A stretch of 64,000 bases of DNA. Source: Aquisalimonas sp007126095 (GTDB taxonomy: Bacteria; Pseudomonadota; Gammaproteobacteria; Nitrococcales; Aquisalimonadaceae). The notes under the pieces are model-generated. The model had not been told where the DNA came from, searched no databases, and saw only the letters and a program-made list of their open reading frames with translations. Shown here piece by piece: positions 1 to 9,476 of this stretch. The stretch covers positions 682,001 through 746,000 of the forward strand of contig NZ_JBLWFT010000001.1 of assembly GCF_048323695.1 (NCBI RefSeq), in the 5' to 3' direction. A program made the translations under genes and the position numbers. Every line of letters begins with the position of its first letter. Positions within the stretch are counted from its first letter, which is position 1.

Positions 1-175
1 GCGTGGTGATGACACCACCGTGGACGTACCCGCTCCAGGGGTTCCCGATGAAGCCATCATTCAGCGGCAGGTAAACGGTCACCAGCCCGCGCTCGGCCAC
101 CTCGATTTCCAGGCCGGGATGCAGCGGGTCGGCAACGGCGTCCAGCAGCCGCTGTGTGATTGCTGGCGAGGTCAT
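1..175 (-). CDS. PaaI-like hotdog thioesterase, cut by the window edge
   Basis: Only the first 58 residues are inside the window; the 3' end lies beyond base 1. The visible part ends in GNPWSGYVHGGVITT, which matches the N-P-x-G-x-x-HGG-V motif of the PaaI/YbgC acyl-CoA thioesterase fold, where the HGG segment begins the central hotdog helix. Such enzymes hydrolyse acyl- or aryl-CoA thioesters in the cytoplasm. The ATG at 175 has no clear ribosome site of its own and lies 12 nt after the stop of the DUF2750 gene, so translational coupling is likely. Substrate unknown. Confidence 0.7.
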   Translation of the reverse strand, partial: MTSPAITQRLLDAVADPLHPGLEIEVAERGLVTVYLPLNDGFIGNPWSGYVHGGVITT

Positions 176-187
176 GGCCAGGAGCGA

Positions 188-574
188 CTACTCGTCTTCG
201 TCGTCGCGACCGACCACGGTCGCTTCCAGGTCCGCCTGCAGTTCCAGCGGCGGGACTTCCACCCCGTCCAGGTCGGCATTCCAGTCCACACCGGCACGGT
301 GTCCATCACCTTCCATGCCGGGCAGCCACTGCTCCATGAAGTCCTCCAGCGGCAACGGCTCCGCCACGAACCCCTCCCACTCGCCGCTGGCGCACGCACT
401 GGCCTCCGTCTCGCTGCTCCAGAACGGCATGACCATGGTGTCGTCGTCGTCGGCTGAAGGCACCATGGCCCAGCCCTCGTCATCACAGAGCCCCCAGACG
501 AGGCCGTTCTCCACAACGGCCTCGAGAAACGTCTCGTAGGACGCATCCAGGGGCTGATCCCCGATGTCGGTCAT
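188..574 (-). CDS. DUF2750 domain protein
   Basis: A 128-residue acidic cytoplasmic protein. The sequence VWGLCDDEGWAMVPS, followed by VMPFWSSE, the Glu/Pro-rich middle part and DWNADLDGVEVPPLEL, is the usual DUF2750 pattern, and the length fits the family. No biochemical function is known. The ATG at 574 has a GAGG element about 8 nt upstream and lies 7 nt after the stop of the chemoreceptor gene, so the two genes are probably co-transcribed. The C-terminus is a run of Asp and Glu. Confidence 0.85.
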   Translation of the reverse strand: MTDIGDQPLDASYETFLEAVVENGLVWGLCDDEGWAMVPSADDDDTMVMPFWSSETEASACASGEWEGFVAEPLPLEDFMEQWLPGMEGDGHRAGVDWNADLDGVEVPPLELQADLEATVVGRDDEDE

Positions 575-581
575 GTCTGCC

Positions 582-2216
582 TCACTGTTCCACGCGGAAT
601 TCGCTCACAAGATCCTGCAGCTCCGAGGACAGTCTGGCAAGCTCCTCGCTGGCGCGCCGCCCGCTCTGCACGCCTTCACTGCTCTCCTCGGCGACAGAGT
701 TGATGGTGTCCACGTTACGGTTGATCTCCTCGGCCGTGGAGCTCTGCTCCTCGGCGGCGCTGGCGATCTGCGTGTTCATCTCGTTGATGCGGCTCACGGC
801 GGCGGCGATGCCCTGCAGCGCTTCGCCGGCGTTCCGCGTCTGATCGACCACCGTCTGGGTCTGCGCACGACTGTGCTCGATGACCGTCACCGTGTCGCCG
901 GTGCCCTTCTGCACCCGCTCAATCATTTCCTGGATTTCCTGGGTGGAGTCCTGGGTCCGCTGGGCCAGATTGCGCACTTCGTCGGCGACCACGGCGAATC
1001 CGCGCCCCTGCTCTCCCGCACGGGCGGCTTCAATGGCCGCATTCAGGGCGAGCAGATTGGTCTGCTCGGCGATGCCGCGAATCACCACCAGCACCGACCC
1101 GATCGCCTCGCTCTCCTGATTGAGGTTACCCACGGACTCGGCGGCACGCTCCATCTCCGAGGCGAGCGTGTTCACGGAAGCCACGGTTTCGTCCACCACC
1201 GACTGACCTTCATTCGCGCGGCCGTCGGCATCCGTCGCCGCCTGTGCCGCTTCGGTGGCGTTGCGGGCAACCTCTTGAACCGTGGCAGTCATCTCGTTCA
1301 TGGCCGTGGCAACGCTGTTGGTCTCCGAGCGCTGCCGATCCACACCGCTGGCCGTCTGCTCGGAGATGGCCGACATCTCCTCCGCGGACGACGCCAGCTG
1401 GCTAACGGCGTCGCGAACCTGCCCGATCATCCGCCCCAGCTGTTGCTGGAGCTGCTGGGCCGACGCGGCAATGGTGCCGAGCTCATCTTCGGTGTTACGG
1501 CGGACGGGCTGGCTGAAATCACCCTGCGCCAGGCGGTTCAGATCGGCCGAAAGCTCGGCCGCGGGCCGGATGATGCCCCGTTGCAGCAACGCCAGGAACA
1601 CGACGAACGCCACCCCGACAGCGACTGCCAGAAGCCCGAGGCTCATCCAGATGGCCGTTCCGGCCTGACCGAGATTGGAGTCGGTCTGCGCCGCGACCAC
1701 GTCCACCATGCCGTCACGGGCCTCGCGCAGTGCTTCGAGGCTCTCCTGCTCCGCCCCTTGGGCCCAGCTGTAACCCGCCATGGGATCGCCGTAGGTCTCC
1801 TGGAACACGTCTTTGGCTTCGCTGAACTGCGCCTCCATCTCCTGGTGCGCGGAGCGGAACCGGGCGAGGGATTCCAGTACGCTGTCATGTTCGATCTCGT
1901 CCATCAGCTGCGCGGACTCCGCCTGGATCTGCGCGTGGAAATCCTGGAAGTTCGCCCAGTGCTCCTCGCGGTAGTTCTCGCTGCCGCCACGCAGCAGGAG
2001 GGTCAGCCACTCTTCCATCTGGCCGGAGAAGTTCACGCGAATAATCTGCATCTGGCGTTCGTGCTCGGACTCAACCGTTGCAAGACGCTGGAACCCGTGG
2101 ATGGTGCCTAACAGCTGATACATGCCGAACAGCGTCGCGGCGAGCACCAGTGCGGTACCCCCGCCGGTGATCAACAGCAGTTTGTTACGGATGCTACGAC
2201 GGAAAAAACGGCCCAT
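582..2216 (-). CDS. Methyl-accepting chemotaxis protein
   Basis: A 544-residue transmembrane chemoreceptor. TM1 spans about residues 13-35. A helical periplasmic sensor of about 150 residues follows, then TM2 (about 187-211), a HAMP domain (about 212-265) and a coiled-coil signalling domain. The hairpin tip (about 384-421) carries EQTNLLALNAAIEAARAGE and GRGFAVVADEVRNLAQRT, the CheA/CheW contact region. There is no C-terminal CheR/CheB-binding pentapeptide. The sensor resembles a four-helix bundle and its ligand cannot be told. No che genes are nearby, so it must feed a chemotaxis array encoded elsewhere. It shares its cytoplasmic architecture with the receptor at 9477-11465. Confidence 0.95.
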   Translation of the reverse strand: MGRFFRRSIRNKLLLITGGGTALVLAATLFGMYQLLGTIHGFQRLATVESEHERQMQIIRVNFSGQMEEWLTLLLRGGSENYREEHWANFQDFHAQIQAESAQLMDEIEHDSVLESLARFRSAHQEMEAQFSEAKDVFQETYGDPMAGYSWAQGAEQESLEALREARDGMVDVVAAQTDSNLGQAGTAIWMSLGLLAVAVGVAFVVFLALLQRGIIRPAAELSADLNRLAQGDFSQPVRRNTEDELGTIAASAQQLQQQLGRMIGQVRDAVSQLASSAEEMSAISEQTASGVDRQRSETNSVATAMNEMTATVQEVARNATEAAQAATDADGRANEGQSVVDETVASVNTLASEMERAAESVGNLNQESEAIGSVLVVIRGIAEQTNLLALNAAIEAARAGEQGRGFAVVADEVRNLAQRTQDSTQEIQEMIERVQKGTGDTVTVIEHSRAQTQTVVDQTRNAGEALQGIAAAVSRINEMNTQIASAAEEQSSTAEEINRNVDTINSVAEESSEGVQSGRRASEELARLSSELQDLVSEFRVEQ

Positions 2217-2324
2217 GGACGACTATCCCCTCAATCTGATCCTGCTAAGGCGGCATCGCTGCGCAGCCGGCAGCCGCAATTTGCTATCGGCATCGAACGT
2301 GCCCACTTGAGCGACCAGGGGAGA

Positions 2325-3212
2325 TTACTGGGACCGGAAAGACAGATCTGTCGGCCGGGTCGCAGATTGCACCTGCGACCACACGGGCGTCACGGCGTCG
2401 GGGAGAGACAGCAGGCGCCCGGGCTCCAGTCCGCTGCCATCGCGATGGAAATCGGAGCCAAGAGACGCCCGCAGACCATGACGCAGGGCGAGCCCGATCC
2501 CGTCCCGGACCTGGGTGGGGGTGGTACGGCCGGTGACCACTTCAACCCCGTCACCACCTGCTTCGACGAAAGCCTCACACAGGCGACGTCGCCATGCGCC
2601 CGTCATGTCGTAGGCAAAGGGGTGCGCGAGTACCGCGACACCGCCGGCGAGATGAATCCACCGGACCGCCGCGGCCATGCTGACCCAGTCGGCCCGCACC
2701 CAGGCATCGCCGTTGCGCCCGAGAAAGCGCTTGAACACCTGACGGAAATCCCGCGCGGCGCCCTGCTCCACCAGCCACCGGGCGAAATGGGCCCGCCCCG
2801 GAGCCCGTTGACCATCGGCGGCGACCGCTTCGAACGCGCCCGGATATCCCCGTTTCGCAAGCTTCCCGGCGATCCGCTCCGCGCGGCGCCACCGCTGTGC
2901 CTGCTGATGTGCAAGGCCCTGACTGAATACCGGATGTTCACCCAGCCCGAGACCGACGACATGAATCTCACGTCGCTCCCACTGGGTGGAGATTTCCACA
3001 CCGGCGACGAGCTGGATCCCGGCCTGCACGGCGGCATCCTGCGCCTCCGGAACACCGGCCACGGTATCGTGGTCTGTGAGTGCCAGGGTGGTCACGCCAC
3101 CGGCCGCCGCGCGTGCCACCAGATCAACAGGTGACAGCGCGCCATCGGACGCGGTGGAATGGGTGTGCAGATCCACGCACAATGCACGGGAAGCGGCAGA
3201 TGGACTCAGCAT
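2325..3212 (-). CDS. rnm: PHP-domain phosphoesterase, RNase AM (YciV/TrpH)-like
   Basis: About 295 residues. PHP metal-binding motifs are visible: DLHTHSTASDG near the N-terminus, LTDHDT, GVEIST, VLAHPFAYD and the C-terminal GSDFH. The match to E. coli YciV/RNase AM is strong along the whole length. Members remove 5' nucleotides from RNA (rRNA maturation) and hydrolyse 3',5'-bisphosphonucleotides. The start was set at the ATG at 3212, which has GGGAGG 9 nt upstream and gives the family length. Earlier starts at 3221 and TTG 3248 add unneeded residues. The gene is divergent from the MCE transporter operon. Confidence 0.85.
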   Translation of the reverse strand: MLSPSAASRALCVDLHTHSTASDGALSPVDLVARAAAGGVTTLALTDHDTVAGVPEAQDAAVQAGIQLVAGVEISTQWERREIHVVGLGLGEHPVFSQGLAHQQAQRWRRAERIAGKLAKRGYPGAFEAVAADGQRAPGRAHFARWLVEQGAARDFRQVFKRFLGRNGDAWVRADWVSMAAAVRWIHLAGGVAVLAHPFAYDMTGAWRRRLCEAFVEAGGDGVEVVTGRTTPTQVRDGIGLALRHGLRASLGSDFHRDGSGLEPGRLLSLPDAVTPVWSQVQSATRPTDLSFRSQ

Positions 3213-3227
3213 GGGAGGCATCCTCCC
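3213..3227 (-). promoter_or_regulatory. Hairpin covering the Shine-Dalgarno of rnm
   Basis: GGGAGG and CCTCCC form a perfect 6-bp inverted repeat around ATG. On the minus-strand transcript the first arm is the ribosome-binding site of the PHP gene that starts at 3212, so the mRNA could sequester its own ribosome site. Seen directly; regulation is inferred. Confidence 0.4.
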
Positions 3228-3258
3228 GTGGTTGATCCCGGGAATCAATGGCTAGTGC

Positions 3259-4410
3259 ATGCAGCCGCACGCAATGGAATACGGCAGGATGACAACGGAC
3301 GAGACCAGAACGCCCCCATCACTGCACTGGGACGGCCCCGGCACTACCCTGATCTGCCGCGGCGACTGGACGTGGGAGGGGCTGTCACTGCGCACGCCCA
3401 CCCTGCCCCGTGACATTGCCGGAGCCGTGACCCTGCAGACCGCCGACATCACCGAGCTTGATACCGCCGGCGCGCTCTGTCTGCATCGGCACCTGGCTGC
3501 CCTCGAATCACGGGGGGAAGCGGTGAACCGTGACGGCATCCCCCCGCACCACCAGGCCGTGCTGCAGCTGGTTGATCAGCACCGTCTGCCCTCGGTCCCG
3601 GAGTCACAGGCAACTGACAATCCCCTGCATCGCCTCGGGGAGCGGAGCCTTGGGTTACTGGGCAGACCGCCGGCGTTTCTCGCATTCGTGGGAGCCGTCG
3701 CCATGGACACCGCGCCGAAGCTGTTGAAGCCCCACCGCATCCGCTGGCGCGAGGTGGTCGGCGAGATCGATCACGGGGGCGTGCGCGCGCTCCCCATCCT
3801 CGGCCTGCTCATTTTTCTGACCGGGGTGGTGATCGCCTACCAGGGCGGAGCACCGCTGCAGCAGTATGGCGCCAACATCTTCCTGGTGGACCTGCTCAGC
3901 CTGACGATGCTGCGGGAGATGGCCCCGCTGATGACGGCCATCATCGTCGCCGGACGGACGGGGTCGGCCTACACCGCGCAGATCGGCACCATGCACATGA
4001 CGGAAGAAGTGGATGCGTTGCGGGTCATCGGCATCACGCCCTACGAGATGCTCGTGCTGCCCAAGCTGCTGGCACTGCTGATTGTCATGCCGCTGCTGAC
4101 CATCTTCGCAAACGTCTTCGGCATGCTCGGGGGCATGACCGTCGCTTCCCTGTTCTTTGACGTGGGCTTCGCCGAATTCCTGCAACGCATGCCCGAAGCC
4201 ATCGCCACCAGCAGCTTCTGGGTGGGAATCATCAAGGCGCCGGTGTTTGCCATACTGATCGTTATGGTCTCCTGCTACCATGGATTTCATGTGGAACGCA
4301 GCACCGAGAGCGTCGGCCGGGCGACAACGAAGAGCGTCGTCCAGGGAATCTTTCTGGTGATCGTGGCTGACGCCGCCTTCTCCGTGGTCTTCAATATGCT
4401 GAACCTATGA
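3259..4410 (+). CDS. MlaE-family ABC permease with N-terminal STAS domain
   Basis: 383 residues. The first 110 or so resemble an MlaB-type STAS domain (TADITELDTAGALCLHRHL). The rest is an MlaE permease with five or so membrane segments and the family motif GSAYTAQIGTMHMTEEVDALRVIGI near the middle. With the ATPase and MCE protein downstream it should form an inner-membrane complex moving lipids between inner and outer membranes. In E. coli Mla the STAS protein MlaB is separate; here it is fused to the permease. The start is uncertain (ATG 3259 or 3289, both with weak ribosome sites). The stop overlaps the next start (ATGA). Confidence 0.9.
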   Translation: MQPHAMEYGRMTTDETRTPPSLHWDGPGTTLICRGDWTWEGLSLRTPTLPRDIAGAVTLQTADITELDTAGALCLHRHLAALESRGEAVNRDGIPPHHQAVLQLVDQHRLPSVPESQATDNPLHRLGERSLGLLGRPPAFLAFVGAVAMDTAPKLLKPHRIRWREVVGEIDHGGVRALPILGLLIFLTGVVIAYQGGAPLQQYGANIFLVDLLSLTMLREMAPLMTAIIVAGRTGSAYTAQIGTMHMTEEVDALRVIGITPYEMLVLPKLLALLIVMPLLTIFANVFGMLGGMTVASLFFDVGFAEFLQRMPEAIATSSFWVGIIKAPVFAILIVMVSCYHGFHVERSTESVGRATTKSVVQGIFLVIVADAAFSVVFNMLNL

Positions 4411-5195
4411 CTGCACCCGCAATCGCGTCACCAGCCCCGGAATCGTCACCGGTCATCCGCGTGAGCGGGCTGTGTACGCGCTTTGGCACCACCACGATTC
4501 ACGAGAATCTTGATCTGGATGTCCAGCGGGGCGAGATCCTCGGTCTGGTGGGCGGTAGCGGTACGGGCAAGACTGTCCTGCTGCGGGAGATGATGCTGCT
4601 GCAGGCACCCTCCGCCGGTCGCATCGAGATCCTCGGCATGGATGCCACGCGCCTGCACGGCCGGCGTTTGCAGGCGCTGCGGCAACGCATGGGGGTGCTG
4701 TTTCAACAGGGCGCTCTTTTCACCGGACTGACCGTGCGCCAGAACATCAGCATGGTGATCCGTGAGCACGCCCGGCTGGACCACGATCTCTGCCACGAGC
4801 TCGCCGGCGTCAAGATCGGGCTTGCCGGCCTGCCCGCCGACGCCGCGGACAAGTACCCGGACACCCTCAGCGGCGGCATGGTCAAGCGCGCCGCACTGGC
4901 CCGGGCACTGGCCTTGGACCCGGAGTTGCTTTTTCTGGACGAACCCACGTCGGGTCTGGACCCGATCAGCACCACCGCATTCGATGACCGCATCGCCACA
5001 CTCCGGGATCTGCTGGGGCTGACCGTCATCATGATCACCCACGATCCGGAATCCCTGCGCCGCGCCACCGACCGTGTGGCGTTTCTCGCCCATCGGCGCG
5101 TCTGGGCACTGGATACCATGGACGCCCTCTTGGAGAGCACGGATGAAACCACCCGTGCTTACTTCCAGGGCGTCCGAACGGCCCACCAGGGATGA
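4407..5195 (+). CDS. MlaF-like ABC transporter ATP-binding protein
   Basis: 262 residues, one nucleotide-binding domain. Walker A is GGSGTGKT (49-56), the Q-loop is in VLFQQGALF, the signature is LSGGMVKRAALARAL, Walker B is LLFLDEPTSGLDP and the switch is MITHD. The LSGGM signature with K-R is typical of MlaF rather than general importers. The start codon overlaps the permease stop by 4 nt, showing translational coupling. It energises lipid movement by the MCE complex encoded by its neighbours. Confidence 0.92.
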   Translation: MTAPAIASPAPESSPVIRVSGLCTRFGTTTIHENLDLDVQRGEILGLVGGSGTGKTVLLREMMLLQAPSAGRIEILGMDATRLHGRRLQALRQRMGVLFQQGALFTGLTVRQNISMVIREHARLDHDLCHELAGVKIGLAGLPADAADKYPDTLSGGMVKRAALARALALDPELLFLDEPTSGLDPISTTAFDDRIATLRDLLGLTVIMITHDPESLRRATDRVAFLAHRRVWALDTMDALLESTDETTRAYFQGVRTAHQG

Positions 5196-5211
5196 CCGGC
5201 CGGGAGGCAGC

Positions 5212-6132
5212 ATGCACAACCGCGTGAACTATACGATCGTCGGCCTTTTCGTGGTCACCCTCGGCATTGCCCTGCTCGGAGCCGGCCTCTGGCTGGCCGG
5301 AGACGTCACCCGTGATGACGGCAACCGCTACCTGGTCATGCCCACCGAGCCCATGACCGGCCTCGGCACCAACTCCACGGTCAAGTACCAGGGCATCGAT
5401 GTGGGTCGTGTGCGTGAACTGGGGATCGACGACCAGGGCGATGTCCGGATTCTCATCAGCGTCGATCGCGACGTACCCGTGCGGGCCGACACCCGCGTGC
5501 GCCTCGGCAGCCAGGGCCTCACCGGGCTTGGGCACCTGGAACTCGTGCCGGGCACCGCCGACGCCGGGCCCGCCCGGGCGGATGAATACGCCTACCCGGT
5601 GCTGCGCAATGCACCGTCGCTGCGCACAAGGCTGGAGACCGCCGTGGAAGACGGTCTCGCCAGCATCGACCGGGTCGGGCGACAACTGGAGGTGCTGCTG
5701 TCAGACGACAATCTGCAGACGCTGCAGGCCACCATGGATCACGTGGAGATCATCAGCGGCACCCTCGCCGCCAACTCCGAGCAGATCACCGCAACACTCG
5801 CCGAAACCGAGGCGTTGCTGCGCGAGACGCGCACCGTACTCTCGGGTGCACCGGAGACCATGGCGCGGATCGACCGTACTCTGGAGACGTTCGAAGAAAC
5901 GGCACGCCGCTTCGGTGATACCGCAGAGCGGCTCGGCGAGACCGGCGAACGCGGTGAGCTCGCACTGCAGCGGCTGGACCGCGAGACCCTGCCCCAGATC
6001 AACCAGCTACTGCTCGACGTGCAAGGGCTGACCGGCACCTACGAGCGCCTTGGCACCGAGCTGACCGAACACCCCAACCGGCTGATCTTCGGGGCGCCCC
6101 GGCGGCCGCCGGGGCCGGGCGAATCCGACTGA
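5212..6132 (+). CDS. MCE (MlaD-family) lipid-transport protein
   Basis: 306 residues from the ATG at 5212, which has GGGAGG upstream; a longer in-frame reading from 5074 overlaps the ATPase gene and is unlikely. One N-terminal transmembrane anchor (about residues 8-29) is followed by a periplasmic MCE domain with YQGIDVGRVRELGI and LGSQGLTGLGHLEL. The C-terminal tail is long and helical, rich in Glu, Thr and Arg (about residues 140-290). MCE proteins form hexameric rings or tunnels for hydrophobic substrates. The long tail recalls PqiB/YebT-type or Mce tails more than the short E. coli MlaD. Confidence 0.9.
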   Translation: MHNRVNYTIVGLFVVTLGIALLGAGLWLAGDVTRDDGNRYLVMPTEPMTGLGTNSTVKYQGIDVGRVRELGIDDQGDVRILISVDRDVPVRADTRVRLGSQGLTGLGHLELVPGTADAGPARADEYAYPVLRNAPSLRTRLETAVEDGLASIDRVGRQLEVLLSDDNLQTLQATMDHVEIISGTLAANSEQITATLAETEALLRETRTVLSGAPETMARIDRTLETFEETARRFGDTAERLGETGERGELALQRLDRETLPQINQLLLDVQGLTGTYERLGTELTEHPNRLIFGAPRRPPGPGESD

Positions 6133-6146
6133 CACGGGAGGCACGC

Positions 6147-6749
6147 GTGATCTGCAAGCGCCTGATACCCGCTTTGCTGCCGCTGCTGCTGGCAGCATGC
6201 GCGACATTTCAAGCCCCGCCCGACGACGCCCGACGCACCTGGGATCTCAACCCCGCGCTGCCGAGCGCCGTGGCCTCGCCCATCGACGCTACCATTCACG
6301 TAGCGCGCCCGACCGCAGTCTCCGCCCTCGCCGGCACCGACATGGCGTACCGGCAGAGTGATTTCGAGCAGCGCTACTACGCGCGCAACCGCTGGGCGGA
6401 TGACCCCGGCCGACTCCTGCACCCACGCCTTGTTGCGGCCTTCGAAGAGGCCGGGCTTTTCGGGACCGTGCTCTCGTCCAGCACCACGGCGCCGGCTCAT
6501 TACCGGCTCGAAACGGAGCTTCTGGCACTGGAGCACGACTTCCGTGACCGGGACCTTGGCCGCGCTCGCGTGGAGCTGCGCGCTCGTGTGGTGGATCTGC
6601 AAGAAAGCCGGGTGGTGGGCACGCGCCGGTTCCAGGCGGCGGAAAACAGTGCGGAAGCCACCCCGGAGGCGGGTGTGGTGGCGGTCAACGCCGCCCTGGC
6701 GACAGTGCTGCAGGACATGGTGGACTGGATCGACAGCCAGCGGCAGTAA
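6147..6749 (+). CDS. PqiC-like ABC transport auxiliary lipoprotein
   Basis: 200 residues from a GTG. The signal peptide ends in a lipobox, L15-A16-A17-C18. Alanine at +2 predicts outer-membrane localisation. The rest fits the ABC_trans_aux (PqiC/YmbA) family, with a YRLETELLALEHDF strand and a C-terminal helix. PqiC partners the MCE protein PqiB at the outer membrane; the same role is likely for the MCE protein encoded 14 nt upstream. This gene completes a permease-ATPase-MCE-lipoprotein operon, a different gene content from the canonical mlaFEDCB operon. Confidence 0.85.
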   Translation: MICKRLIPALLPLLLAACATFQAPPDDARRTWDLNPALPSAVASPIDATIHVARPTAVSALAGTDMAYRQSDFEQRYYARNRWADDPGRLLHPRLVAAFEEAGLFGTVLSSSTTAPAHYRLETELLALEHDFRDRDLGRARVELRARVVDLQESRVVGTRRFQAAENSAEATPEAGVVAVNAALATVLQDMVDWIDSQRQ

Positions 6750-6767
6750 TCCGGCCCCTGCCCTCGC

Positions 6768-8693
<1,926 letters not shown>

Positions 8694-8723
8694 CCGCCGG
8701 ATGGATCAGGAGGAACTCCCACA

Positions 8724-9380
8724 ATGGCGTACACCAGCATCGCGGCCCTGGTCGCCGGCGGCATCGGCGCACTGCTGCTCCTGGTCGGTGTGGTTCGACT
8801 GTGCCGGCTGCGCCTTGCCAACGGCTGCGGACACTGCCTGCTCGGCACCCTGCTGGTGGCGTCGGGGCTGACGGTCGGCGCGGTCGGTGCCAACCTGCAC
8901 ACTTACGACCGCCTCACCCAGGAGCGTGACGTCCTGGAAATCGAGTTCACCCGCGAAGGGGACCAGCTCTACACCGCCACCCTGCGCTATCCGGACTCGC
9001 CCGTGGTCGAACGCTACCGTATCCGCGGCGACGAATGGCAGCTCGACGCGCGCATGCTCAAGTGGCAGGGGCCTGCCGTGCTCGCAGGGCTGGACAGCCA
9101 TTACCGCCTGGAGCGGCTGAGCGGGCGTTACAGCGACATCGGCCAGGAGCGCGGCGGCGAACGCAGCGTCCACGCCATGGGTCGCGACGAGGGCGTCGAC
9201 CTGTGGCGCATCGCCCGCGAGCACGATCGCCTCATGCCTTGGGTAGACGCCGTTTACGGCAGCGCCACCTACCTGCCCATGGAAGACGGCGCCCGCTACC
9301 GCGTCCGTGTCAGCCAGACTGGCCTGCTCGCGCGGCCGGTGGACGAAGACACCCGAAGGATCACCGGCGACTGGCGCTAG
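8724..9380 (+). CDS. Conserved hypothetical membrane protein
   Basis: 218 residues starting at the ATG at 8724, which has a strong AGGAGG site 10 nt upstream. Two hydrophobic segments lie near the N-terminus (about residues 5-25 and 37-58). A soluble domain of about 150 residues follows, rich in charged and aromatic residues (RYRIRGDEWQLDARMLKWQG). I recognise no catalytic motif. Similar proteins occur in gammaproteobacteria and are sometimes loosely labelled multidrug transporter, which the sequence does not support. It is divergent from recQ. Confidence 0.75.
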   Translation: MAYTSIAALVAGGIGALLLLVGVVRLCRLRLANGCGHCLLGTLLVASGLTVGAVGANLHTYDRLTQERDVLEIEFTREGDQLYTATLRYPDSPVVERYRIRGDEWQLDARMLKWQGPAVLAGLDSHYRLERLSGRYSDIGQERGGERSVHAMGRDEGVDLWRIAREHDRLMPWVDAVYGSATYLPMEDGARYRVRVSQTGLLARPVDEDTRRITGDWR

Positions 9381-9476
9381 CTTCGAAAGCCGCTAACTCT
9401 CAAGTTCCGTCCCGAGCCGCCGTTACCCGCTAACAGGAGCATTGCAGACAAACGGGACAGAACGGGATAACGGCTC

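Noticed and set aside
564..2111. Long plus-strand reading frame opposite the first chemoreceptor gene
   Set aside because: Composition is His, Arg and Gly rich with no family match. It is the antisense shadow of a well-supported gene in GC-rich DNA.
3232..3248. TTGAT-N7-ATCAA, resembling an FNR box
   Set aside because: FNR half-sites need a 4-bp spacer; here it is 7, and the element overlaps an alternative start of the PHP gene.
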